Of a DNA stretch of 64,000 nt, positions 49,318 to 57,799 are shown in pieces. The position numbers were made by a program, and so were the translations under genes. The stretch comes from an uncultured Cohaesibacter sp. Lineage in GTDB: Bacteria; Pseudomonadota; Alphaproteobacteria; Rhizobiales; Cohaesibacteraceae. Below the pieces are notes generated by a model. It ran no database searches. It worked only from the letters and a program-made list of their open reading frames with translations, and was not told the origin of the DNA. Location: assembly GCF_963662805.1 (NCBI RefSeq), contig NZ_OY759869.1, positions 240,001 to 304,000 on the forward strand, in the 5' to 3' direction. Each line of letters starts with the position of its first letter. The first letter of the stretch is position 1.

Positions 49318-50046
49318 TTACAGATGCGGGTTCCGCGGCCTGTACCGCTCAACGAGCTTCTGGTTTATTTCCTTCGCGCCGGGCATGTTGGCGCTCAGGT
49401 AAATGGGCGCATCGCCATCAGACGCGAGCTGGGAGGCAACCTCGACGAAGATGGCGTTGAGAATGGTCATTCCAATTGCTGTGGAGACGGGCCCTGCCTT
49501 CAATTCCGTGCCGGGAATGGTCATGACGGCGTCGCCGGGAGGTGCTCCGTTGTCGATGACGATGTCGGCAATGTCGGCAAGGCGCTGCCGGCCGTTTGCG
49601 GTGGCTGATGAATAGTCGAGCGAGGTGATGCCGATGACGGTGCAGCCGATCGCCTTGCCAATGCTGGCAGCTTCGATCGGGGCGGCATTCACGCCCGAGT
49701 TCGAAATGACGAACAGCACGTCATCGGGCTGGATGTTGTAGCGATCAAAAATCGGTGCGACGACGCCCTCGAGGCGTTCATATCTGGTTCCGGCGACTGC
49801 GCCTTCGTGGATCATGGTCGGAGCGGCGAGAATAGGAACGGTGATTGCCAACCCGCCGGCACGGTAGTGCATTTCCTCGGCCATCATGTGCGAATGGCCG
49901 GTTCCGAAGATATAGATGCGTCCATCGGAACGGGCGGATTTCACTACGGCATCTGCGGCTTTCTTCATGGCGGGCTCTGCAGCGCTTTTCAGCGCAGTCA
50001 ACCGTTGTATCAGAGCGTCATAATAGCCGTCGGTCATGTTTGTCAT
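49318..50046 (-). CDS. SIS domain sugar isomerase/binding protein (UPF0309-like)
   Basis: Phosphosugar-binding protein of 242 aa with one SIS domain. Motifs are YIFGTGHSHMMAEEMHYRAGG and DVLFVISNSGVNAAPIEAA, with the Ser/Thr-rich phosphate loop VISNSG. The family includes uncharacterised sugar isomerases close to MurNAc 6-phosphate etherase-like SIS proteins. ATG at 50046 overlaps the end of the GntR gene by 4 bases. The role in amino-sugar breakdown is inferred from its neighbours. Confidence 0.85.
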   Translation of the reverse strand: MTNMTDGYYDALIQRLTALKSAAEPAMKKAADAVVKSARSDGRIYIFGTGHSHMMAEEMHYRAGGLAITVPILAAPTMIHEGAVAGTRYERLEGVVAPIFDRYNIQPDDVLFVISNSGVNAAPIEAASIGKAIGCTVIGITSLDYSSATANGRQRLADIADIVIDNGAPPGDAVMTIPGTELKAGPVSTAIGMTILNAIFVEVASQLASDGDAPIYLSANMPGAKEINQKLVERYRPRNPHL

Positions 50047-50787
50047 TGGTTCTTGGGCGATCCTAGTGTGAGGTTGACTTTCATGGCGAAACTGTCGCCG
50101 CGATAGAAGGAGCGGACATATTCGAATGGTTCGCCATGGGCATCGAAGGTCAGGCGGGTGAGTTTCAGGAGCGCGGCTCCTTCCTCGACCTGCAGGGAGC
50201 GACCCACGTCGCCGGGCGCTGCTGCTGCCTCGAGTACCTGCTCGGCGGTTGTCGGCACGATGTCGAAGTTGCTGCGCAGGATGGGAATAGAGGGAATCAT
50301 GGGCGAAGTCGGCCTTGTCGAGAAGGCCGGGGGCGATGTCGGCGCGGACTTCCGTGGTTTCGATGGCCAGTGGTTTTGCCATCGACCAGTCGGATGCGGA
50401 CGAGGCGATGAACCTCTGCATTGAGGGGCATCTTGAGGGCGGTGGAACAGGCGCTGTCTGCCTTTGTCAGACTGGAGCTGATGACGATGCTGGAAAGCGT
50501 GTGGCCCTGCTGCTCCATCTCCTCGGTGAAGCCGGTGAGGGTCGTCAGGTTCTGCTGGATCTGAGGTTGGCCGACAAAGGTGCCTTGCCCTGTGCGGGTG
50601 GACGAGAATGCCCTTGGCGGTGAGTTCGCGCATGGCTTGCCGTGCTGTCATCCGGGAAATGCCGAACTGTTCGGCCATGACGCGTTCGGAGGGCAACTTG
50701 TCGCCTTCCTTCAGCTTGCCGGACGTGATGTCCGCCTCCAGAGAGGATGCGATGCGTCGGTAGATCGGCTGTTCGCGCCTCGGCCAT
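50043..50787 (-). pseudogene. GntR/HutC family transcriptional regulator, multiply frameshifted
   Basis: Regulator of about 247 codons spread over several frames. The winged helix contains LPSERVMAEQFGISRMTARQ; the UTRA effector domain ends FEYVRSFYRGDSFAMKVNLT. The frames can be rejoined by removing one base at each of four places: near 50775-50782, in GGG at 50596-50598, in TTTT at 50374-50377 and in GGG at 50283-50285. All four are +1 insertions, three or four in homopolymers. Every segment keeps protein-like sequence, so decay is not advanced. The start is placed at 50787. Confidence 0.8.
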
Positions 50788-50812
50788 GGGCTGTTCTCCT
50801 GAATGGTCTATT

Positions 50813-50827
50813 CCAATTTTAAATTGG
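50813..50827 (-). promoter_or_regulatory. Palindromic operator ahead of the GntR gene
   Basis: CCAATTT-T-AAATTGG, a perfect 15-bp palindrome 26 bases upstream of the regulator start. A second symmetric element CAATTCGAATTG lies at 50877-50888. The half TAAATTGGT also occurs, inverted as ACCAATTTA, at 55394-55402 ahead of the other GntR gene. Confidence 0.55.
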
Positions 50828-50896
50828 TATAGCCCACTTAGCTAACACCGTACTTTACCGATCTGTCAAGTCCATCCAATTCGAATTGTCCCGAAT

Positions 50897-52410
50897 TCAG
50901 CTCTGAAGCAGCTTTTGCCGCACTTGGCTGAAGTGTTCGCGCGCCTTGATATAGGCCGCGTGGGTCGTGGGGTCCGGGACGTGATGTCTGTCTTCGCCAT
51001 TTTGGGGGAAGGCGGCATCGCGCACCGAGGCAAAATCACCCAGCGCGGGTGGCGAGAATAAGGGCGGCCCCCTTGGCGCCGAACTCTGACCCGGAGGGAA
51101 TCGTGACCCTTTTGCCGGTCACGATCAGTGATCATCTGAGACCAGAAGAGGCTTTGGCCGCCGCCTCCGGTGAGGCGGATTTCATCACCGTCAAAGCCCA
51201 GAAGATCAACGAGGTCGGCAAGGGCGAAGGCAACGCCCTCGAAGGACGGCCGCGGACCATGTGGGCGCGGGTGTGAATTGGGGGACAGTCCGGCGAACTG
51301 CGCCCGCGCATTGGCGTCGACCACGGGTGCGATGATGCCACTTTCGCTGAGGTAGGGTAGATAGACGACGCCTTCCGCGCCGATGGGAATGGACGTGGCC
51401 ATCGCTTGTCACCTGATCATAGACATCGGGGCTGTCCTTGAGGTCTGGTGCCAATATGCCTATGGCCCCAGTCTAGGTTGAGGGTTCCGGCCACGTTGAC
51501 CATGGCCCGATACCAGCAGTCCCCGGGGATCGAGAAGAGTAGTCCCAGATCTCTTGGTTCATAGACCGGTTCGGTATGGCAGAGGGCCGACCATGCAGGT
51601 GGTGCCTAGAACAGCGGTTACCCGACCCGGCGTCAGGCCGCCCGCCCCCTGTGACGGTGCAGGGCACATCACCCGCGCCGATTGCGACGGGGAGGCCTTC
51701 GGGCAGGCCAGTGGTGGCAGCGACCTCACGGGTGAGGCCGCCAGCGATGCTCTCGGAATCCTTCACCGGCGGGAAGAGGTGGGCCGAGATCTTCAAGCCC
51801 GAACAGGGGCGATCATGTCGTCGCTGCGTGAGCGTGCCCTCGGCGTTGCCGGGGATGACGGAGGCTTCGCTGCGGTCGGTGGCGATGGTGCCGGGTGAGG
51901 GGCGATAGCGGATGAAGTCCTTGTAGCTGACGATGTGTGCGGTGCGTTCAAGAAGCTCGGGCTCGTTCTGCTTGAAACCATGCCGTCACTGGCAGGGTGC
52001 AGCCCTGTTGCAGCACGGGAGCCGGACGAGAGGGAAAATCTCCGACATGACGTCTGGATTTTCCGCCTCCATGGCGTCGAGAATGACTGGCTGCGGCTGT
52101 CTTCCCAGTTGATGCCGGGGCGCAAGGCTGCGCCCGTCTCATCCAGAAACCAGGCGCCGACCATGGCGGCGGAAATGCCTATGCCGCGAACCTCTGAGGG
52201 GTCGATGTTAGATGTCGTAATCACCTCGCAGATGACCTTGAGGACCGCGTTCCAGGATTGCTCCGGGTCCATTTCGCACTGGTTCGGTTGGGGTCTGCTG
52301 AGCGGTGTACGTTCTCGGGCCAGTCCACAAAGGGTCCCGGTTTCATCAAACAAGGCGGCCTTGCAGAGGGATGACCCCGCATCGATACCGAGGAGAAAAC
52401 CCTTCTTCAT
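50897..52410 (-). pseudogene. FGGY family sugar kinase, multiply frameshifted
   Basis: Kinase of about 500 codons in many frame pieces. N-terminal MKKGFLLGIDAGSSLCKAAL is the FGGY phosphate-binding start; GISAAMVGAWFLDETG and GINWEDSRSQ follow. The C-terminal piece has LTGGGGQSLFWSQM and ends KLLQS at 50897. At least six single-base shifts are needed, the first near 52076-52092. ATG at 52410 shares one base with the nagA stop. As a sugar kinase it would fit phosphorylation of the imported amino sugar, but FGGY kinases for GlcNAc are unusual. Whether the gene is really broken depends on sequence quality. Confidence 0.8.
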
Positions 52411-53579
52411 TATGCGTCCTCCGATGCCCTCTGCCCGCCGAGCCAAGTGTCCTTGACGAAGAGATTGTTATCGAGATGCACCAGATCGGCCCTGAGGCCA
52501 GCACGCAGGCGGCCCCGGTCCGCGAGGCGAAGATAGTCCGCCGGATAGGCGGTTGCCATGCGCAGGGCTTCGGCGAGGCTAAGCTCGAGATAGGTGACGC
52601 CAAATCGCACGGCGGATGCCATGTCGAGGTCAGAACCGGCGAGGGTGCCATCCTCCAGAGTAAGGCGCGGGCAGAAGCCGGAGCGGGAGCGATAGATCGT
52701 GCGGCCGTTGAGGGTCAGCTCGTCTGCCTCCTCGCCCACGAGGGACATGGAATCTGTGACAAAGAACAGACGTCCTTCGCCATGGGCCTTTGAGCGGATG
52801 GCGATTCGCAATGCTGTCGGGTCAACATGGTGGCCATCGGCGATGATGCCGCCCCATGCGCCGGGGGTGTCGAGAGCCGCGCCAACAAGACCCGGTGCAC
52901 GATGACCAAGGCCACTCATGGCGTTGAACAGATGGGTGACACTGCGCGCCCCTGCCCGGAAGAGGCGCTTGGCGCTTTCCACGTTGGTGTCCGAATGTCC
53001 GATAGAGACGATGACGCCTGCCTCGGTCAGCTCGGTCACCTGATCCGGCGTGACCTGTTCGGCGGCAACCGTCAGGAGCAGGCGGCCTGCTGTTTTCGCC
53101 GCTTCAATGTAGAGGGCGATATCGGCTGTGGTGACCGGGCGCATGAATTTTGCCAGATGGGTCCCCTTGCGGGCCGGGGCCAGATGGGGACCTTCGAGAT
53201 GCAACCCGCCGATACCTCGTCCTGCCAGCGTCGCCACCTCCTTGGAGGCGATGGCCTTGTCGCGGATCGCGTCCTCATCGGTGATGAGGGTCGGCATGAC
53301 TGTGGTCGTGCCGAACTTGCGGTGACCTTCGAGGATCCTGTACATGGCCTCGGGGCTTGGGTCGTCGTTGAGCATCTGCCCGCCACCGCCATTCACCTGC
53401 GCGTCGATGAAGCCGGGCGCAAGAAGGCCGCCATCAAGGTGGAACGTCTCTATGGCTTCGGGGCAGTCGGCGATGGGGATGAGCGCCGCGATGCGGTCTT
53501 TATCGAGGACAAGAGCGTGGTCTTCGAGGAAATTGCTTCCGTCAAAAAGACGTGCGCCGACGAGTGCTGTCTTGGCCAT
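52410..53579 (-). CDS. nagA: N-acetylglucosamine-6-phosphate deacetylase NagA
   Basis: Amidohydrolase of 389 aa that removes acetate from GlcNAc 6-phosphate. The start of the barrel is LLAPGFIDAQVNGGGGQMLND. The metal-site Glu is in GLHLEGPHLAPARKG, and metal or substrate His residues are in SIGHSDTNVE and THLFNAMSGLGHRAPG. The catalytic Asp is in LFFVTDSMSLVG. Length and motifs are complete, so it should be active. ATG overlaps the stop of the SIS-domain gene upstream. Confidence 0.95.
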   Translation of the reverse strand: MAKTALVGARLFDGSNFLEDHALVLDKDRIAALIPIADCPEAIETFHLDGGLLAPGFIDAQVNGGGGQMLNDDPSPEAMYRILEGHRKFGTTTVMPTLITDEDAIRDKAIASKEVATLAGRGIGGLHLEGPHLAPARKGTHLAKFMRPVTTADIALYIEAAKTAGRLLLTVAAEQVTPDQVTELTEAGVIVSIGHSDTNVESAKRLFRAGARSVTHLFNAMSGLGHRAPGLVGAALDTPGAWGGIIADGHHVDPTALRIAIRSKAHGEGRLFFVTDSMSLVGEEADELTLNGRTIYRSRSGFCPRLTLEDGTLAGSDLDMASAVRFGVTYLELSLAEALRMATAYPADYLRLADRGRLRAGLRADLVHLDNNLFVKDTWLGGQRASEDA

Positions 53580-54607
53580 CAGATCGTTTCCGTTACTTTC
53601 TTGAGATGCGCAGGTTTGTCCGGATCAAACCCGAGCTTGCGGGTCACCAGTTCGATCATGCGATAGAAGGGCAGGAGGCTGACCAGCGGGTCGATGAGGC
53701 CACAGCCGGTCGATGGTACGACCACCGGGCACGAGCCGAGGGCTTCACTTGAGAAGACGGCGGTGTGGGCTCCCATTTCATCGAGCCGCTCGACGGCCTT
53801 TTTGCCAAGGTCAAAGGCGGCGTCTTTCTGCACATAGGCGATGACGGGGAAGCCGTTGCTGACGAGCCGGGCTGGGCCGTGCATGATTTCGGCGCTGGAA
53901 AAACCTTCCGCGTGAAGACCTGCAGTCTCCTTGGCCTTCAGTGCAGTTTCATAGGCGATGCCAAGGCCGGGACCACGACCGCAGACATAGAGCGAGTTGG
54001 CGGAAACCAGTTTTTCGGCAAGCGGGTCAATCGCGACGGATTTTGATTTTTCCAGCGTTTCGGGCAGGGCCTTGACCCCCTTCAGAAGAGCGTCGTTGTT
54101 GCTGGCAACGGCAGCGACCCAGGCGAGGGCGGCAGCAGAGCCGATGAAGCTCTTGGTGGCGGCTACGCTGAGTTCGGGGCCAGCACCGAGCGGGATGACA
54201 ATGTCAGCCTCTCTGCCGATGGGGCTGTCCGGCACATTGACGATTGCCACAGTGCGGGCACCGCCAGCTTTTGCTGCGGCCTGCAGGGCAACGATGTCCG
54301 GGCTGGCACCTGATTGCGAGACGGTGAAGTGGATCGCCGACTTCAACCGGAGCGGGGCCTGATAGACCGAGGCGACCGATGGCCCGATGGAGGCGGTGGG
54401 AATGCCTGCGCAGGTTTCGATCAGATATTTAAAGATGGTTGAGGCATGGTCGGAGGAGCCACGGGCAGCAAGGCTGACCACAGGGGGCGGGTCCTGTCGG
54501 AACCAGGTGTTGATGGTTTGAATGGCTGCGGACTGGCTTTGCAAAAGATGCGCGACGACTTCGGGGGACTGGTTGGCTTCGCTCAGCATTAGACTGGCAT
54601 TGGACAT
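53579..54607 (-). CDS. Two-SIS-domain glucosamine-6-phosphate deaminase/isomerase (GlmS C-terminal/AgaS type)
   Basis: Protein of 342 aa with two SIS domains and no glutaminase part. The first domain has SLAARGSSDHASTIFKYL and TVSQSGASPDIVAL. The second has YVCGRGPGLGIAYETALKAK and AEGFSSAEIMHGPARLV. Such proteins act as NagB-II-type deaminases that turn GlcN 6-phosphate into fructose 6-phosphate and ammonia. With NagA it completes amino-sugar 6-phosphate breakdown. ATG at 54607 is chosen; the frame extends to 54640 into the GntR gene end. Confidence 0.92.
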   Translation of the reverse strand: MSNASLMLSEANQSPEVVAHLLQSQSAAIQTINTWFRQDPPPVVSLAARGSSDHASTIFKYLIETCAGIPTASIGPSVASVYQAPLRLKSAIHFTVSQSGASPDIVALQAAAKAGGARTVAIVNVPDSPIGREADIVIPLGAGPELSVAATKSFIGSAAALAWVAAVASNNDALLKGVKALPETLEKSKSVAIDPLAEKLVSANSLYVCGRGPGLGIAYETALKAKETAGLHAEGFSSAEIMHGPARLVSNGFPVIAYVQKDAAFDLGKKAVERLDEMGAHTAVFSSEALGSCPVVVPSTGCGLIDPLVSLLPFYRMIELVTRKLGFDPDKPAHLKKVTETI

Positions 54608-54611
54608 GGTA

Positions 54612-55379
54612 TCAATTTTCCAAAGTGAGGTCGGCGACAAATTCGAACATGTCGCTTCGATAATAGGAACGGGTCAATTCGATCACGCGTTGATCGGCAC
54701 CGTAGCTTATGCGTTTGATCTGAAGGCAGGGCGTTCCCGCTTTCAGATGGAGTTGGGCAGCCGTTGCCGCGCTCAGCGATGCTGCGCTCATGCGCTGGGT
54801 CGCCTTGAGCGGGCGATTGCCGTTTCGGGCAAGGGCTTCGTAGAGGGATTGGCCCGTGTCAAAATCGGGCCCAACGAGGTCATTGGGAACCACGGCCAGC
54901 TCCAGCGCGACGGGTTTGCCATCGACCAGACGCAGACGGTCAAGGCGCAGCATGGTGGCCGAGGCTTTGACGCCAAACAGGTCCATTTCCTCGTCGTTCG
55001 GGGGTGAGGTCTCGTGCCTGATGATGTTCGATCTGGCGGCCAGTCCGCGCGCTGTCATGTCTTCGGAGAAGGATGTGAGGCCTCGCAGGGGCTGCTCGAT
55101 GAGGGGAAGGGGTTTGGCGACAAAGGTGCCGGAGCCTTGCCTGACCTCGAGAATGCCGGATTCGATCAGTTCCTTATAGGCATTGCGCACCGTTATGCGG
55201 CCCACCTTCAACTGCTGGGCCAGCTCCCGTTCCGGTGGCAGGGCGCTGCCGGTGGTGAGGTCTTTCTCGTCGATCAGCATTCTGATGGCGTCGGCCAACT
55301 GGCGATAGATCGGCCCGTGGGTTCCTGAAACAGAAAACCCGGCCGCTTCCAGTCTGTCGAATATCTCGGATCGATTCAT
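54612..55379 (-). CDS. GntR/HutC family transcriptional regulator
   Basis: Regulator of 255 aa. The winged helix (about 15-80) includes ALPPERELAQQLKVGRITVR; the UTRA sensor domain (about 100-245) ends VIELTRSYYRSDMFEFVAD. These are hallmarks of NagR/YvoA-like proteins that sense amino-sugar phosphates. ATG at 55379 is chosen; the longer frame to 55526 has no gene character. It heads the nag genes and an ACCAATTTA half-site lies 15 bases upstream. It is not frameshifted, unlike the second GntR of the cluster. Confidence 0.93.
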   Translation of the reverse strand: MNRSEIFDRLEAAGFSVSGTHGPIYRQLADAIRMLIDEKDLTTGSALPPERELAQQLKVGRITVRNAYKELIESGILEVRQGSGTFVAKPLPLIEQPLRGLTSFSEDMTARGLAARSNIIRHETSPPNDEEMDLFGVKASATMLRLDRLRLVDGKPVALELAVVPNDLVGPDFDTGQSLYEALARNGNRPLKATQRMSAASLSAATAAQLHLKAGTPCLQIKRISYGADQRVIELTRSYYRSDMFEFVADLTLEN

Positions 55380-55684
55380 AGATCCAATGTAGCACCAATT
55401 TAGCTTTTTGCAACAGGTATGGATCGTCTGATAACTGTTGGCGAGATGATCTGCGTGGGGTGGGGGCATTGCGAACAGCCGCGAGCAAAATAATTGCTGG
55501 CAATAAAAATCTTCGGCGCTTGACATAGGGCGGCTACTGACACAAAGGGGTAGCCCGGTCGGGTTATAGTCCGACCCTGCGCGTCAGGCGCAGTTACCCA
55601 TTTGTTTCAAGATCGCCCTCTTTGAAGCGATGCGATCAGTTTGGCTCTCTTTCCGCTTATTCGGGTTGGCCCAGGAGTTTTGTT
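55380..55684. other. Divergent intergenic region between GntR and RimB-RimK genes
   Basis: About 305 bases. It holds the ACCAATTTA half-site at 55394-55402, a TTGACA box at 55520-55525 without a matching -10, and a small hairpin GGTCGG/CCGACC at 55557-55576. No gene is visible. AGGAG before 55685 sets the next start. Confidence 0.45.
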
Positions 55685-57058
55685 ATGAGCGATGTTTTTT
55701 CCCTTGGCTGGGAAGAGTGGATTTCATTGCCCGATCTCGGCCTTCCGGCCCTCAAGGTCAAGGTTGACACCGGGGCGCGGACCTCATCCCTGCATGCTGC
55801 GGCCATTGAGCCATTCGGCTCCGAGGACGCACCTCAGGTCCGGTTTCTGCTGCATCCGGATCCAGACAATCCCAATCTCGAGATCGTCTGCTCTGCTCCG
55901 GTGAAGGATCGACGCAATGTGACGAGCTCGAACGGGGAGTCCGAGCTTCGCTATGTTATCGAGACCGCGATCCGTATCGGCGAGCGGAGCTGGCCCATCG
56001 AGCTGACGCTGGCCAACCGGGAGAACATGGCCTATCGCATGCTTCTGGGCCGGACCGCGATCACCGATGACATGATTGTCGATCCCAACAGCGGCTTCCT
56101 GCAGCCCAAGCTTTCCTTTGACCTCTATGGTCAGGCCTCGACCCGACAGCGGGTGAAGCGCCCGCTCAGGATTGCGCTGCTCAGCCGCGAGCCGGACAAT
56201 TATTCGAGTCAGCGTCTGGTCGAGGCGGCAGAAGCGCGCGGCCATACCATCGAGATCATCGACACGAAACGGTGTTATCTGAGGGTTGGGGACGTCAATT
56301 CCGAAGTGCATTATGATGGCAAGGTGCTGCCCCGATTTGATGCGGTCATTCCGCGCATCGGTGCGTCTGTCACGTCCTATGGCATGGCGGTTTTGCGCCA
56401 GTTTGCCAACACGGGGGCCTATTGTCTCAACTCCGCCGAGGCGATTGGTGCCTCGCGCGACAAGTTGCTCGCGCATCAGATCCTCTCGGCGGCCCAGATC
56501 GGGACACCAACCACCGCATTTGCCAGCTCGCCGAAGGATACCAAGGATCTGATCGGCCTTGTCGGTGGTGCGCCGGTGGTCGTCAAACTTTTGTCCTCGA
56601 CGCAAGGCAAAGGCGTGGTTCTGGCTGAGACGCGAAAGGCAGCCGAGAGCCTTGTCGATGCGTTTCGTGGCCTTGATGCCAACTTTCTCATTCAGGAATA
56701 TGTCGCCGAGTCTGCCGGCTCGGACATTCGTTGCTTTGTCATCGGCAACAAGGTTGTCGGCGCGGTGAAGCGGCAGGCGCAGGAAGGGGAATTCCGCTCC
56801 AACCTGCATCGTGGTGGTCAGGCCCTGCCAGTCAAGCTGACAAAGGCGATCCGGGATGTGGCGCGCCGGGCGACCAAGGAGTTGGGGCTGTCTGTCGCGG
56901 GGGTTGATATTCTGGAAAGCAAATCCGGCCCCAAGGTGTTGGAGGTCAATTCCTCACCGGGACTTGAAGGGATTGAAAATGCGACCGGCAAGAATATTGC
57001 CGATCTGATCATTCAGCATCTGGAAGCAAAGGTCTCCCCCCTGTCGCAACGGCGCTAG
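55685..57058 (+). CDS. RimB-RimK fusion: retropepsin-like zinc/Asp protease domain plus ATP-grasp glutamate ligase
   Basis: Two-domain protein of 457 aa. Residues 1-150 form the RimB/PF05618 domain with VKVDTGARTSSLHA, which has the DTGA motif of retropepsins, and MLLGRTAITDDM. Residues 160-455 form an ATP-grasp ligase as in RimK, with YLRVGDVN, VVKLLSSTQGKGVVL, SDIRCFVIGNKVVGAVKRQA and KVLEVNSSPGLEGIE. Known: RimK adds Glu to ribosomal protein S6 and RimB trims it. The fusion puts writer and eraser in one chain. ATG at 55685 has AGGAG upstream. It is convergent with the class II aldolase gene. Confidence 0.9.
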   Translation: MSDVFSLGWEEWISLPDLGLPALKVKVDTGARTSSLHAAAIEPFGSEDAPQVRFLLHPDPDNPNLEIVCSAPVKDRRNVTSSNGESELRYVIETAIRIGERSWPIELTLANRENMAYRMLLGRTAITDDMIVDPNSGFLQPKLSFDLYGQASTRQRVKRPLRIALLSREPDNYSSQRLVEAAEARGHTIEIIDTKRCYLRVGDVNSEVHYDGKVLPRFDAVIPRIGASVTSYGMAVLRQFANTGAYCLNSAEAIGASRDKLLAHQILSAAQIGTPTTAFASSPKDTKDLIGLVGGAPVVVKLLSSTQGKGVVLAETRKAAESLVDAFRGLDANFLIQEYVAESAGSDIRCFVIGNKVVGAVKRQAQEGEFRSNLHRGGQALPVKLTKAIRDVARRATKELGLSVAGVDILESKSGPKVLEVNSSPGLEGIENATGKNIADLIIQHLEAKVSPLSQRR

Positions 57059-57097
57059 GGGAGAGACGAGCTTTGCCTGCGGGGACTTTGATGCTGC

Positions 57098-57727
57098 TTA
57101 CCAATTGTCGAGTTCGCCGCACTGCTCGGCGGTCAGCGGGCTCAAGCCTCCCAGAATGGCGGCGTTGATCGTCATCCGTGCCGAGGCCTCCAGCAATTCC
57201 ATCTTGTCATAGGCTGCAAGCATGGATGAGCCCATGGTCGTGATGCCGTGGTTCTTCATCATGATCACGTCACTGGTCTCTGCCGCCTTGCCAACGATCA
57301 CCGACAGCTCCTTGGAGCCCATCAGGGCATAGGGAGCATTCGCTATCTTGCCAAGCACCAGATAGCTCTCGGCGGTCAGGGTCGTGTTGATGTCCATCTC
57401 GACCGCAGTGAAGGTCGAGGCTGTCACCGGATGGGCGTGAACGATGGCCTTGACGTCTGGTCGGCGGCGGAAGATCTCCAGATGCATGCCGGTTTCGATG
57501 CTGGTCTTCAGGTGCGGGGTGAGGTTCTCGCCTTCAATCGAGACCAGCCCGATTTCACCTGCTTCGATCACCCCCTTGTCGAGACTTGAAGGGGTAATGA
57601 TTACGTGGTTTTCATCCAGCCGCATGCTCAGATTCCCACCGGAACAGGTTGTCAGCTGGTTCTGATAGAGACGGCGCATGAAATAGGCCACGCATTCTCG
57701 TTCTGTTTTGCACTCGGTGTAGTTCAT
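57098..57727 (-). CDS. Class II aldolase, likely DHAP-shunt aldolase (Ald2/fuculose-1-P type)
   Basis: Zinc aldolase of 209 aa. Phosphate-site text is TTCSGGNLSMRL and ITPSSLDKG; zinc His residues are in IVHAHPVTAS and MMKNHGITTMG. Known: in the DHAP shunt an aldolase of this family cleaves 5-deoxyribulose 1-phosphate or methylthioribulose 1-phosphate to DHAP and an aldehyde. Placement with mtnK and mtnA supports that role. The FGGY kinase gene ends 73 bases upstream. Confidence 0.88.
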   Translation of the reverse strand: MNYTECKTERECVAYFMRRLYQNQLTTCSGGNLSMRLDENHVIITPSSLDKGVIEAGEIGLVSIEGENLTPHLKTSIETGMHLEIFRRRPDVKAIVHAHPVTASTFTAVEMDINTTLTAESYLVLGKIANAPYALMGSKELSVIVGKAAETSDVIMMKNHGITTMGSSMLAAYDKMELLEASARMTINAAILGGLSPLTAEQCGELDNW

Positions 57728-57799
57728 TGTCTTTCCTTGTCTGTTCCCTGATCGTCTCGCAGCGGTGGCTTGGGTTTGATGGAGTGTGAGCGGGGCTCG

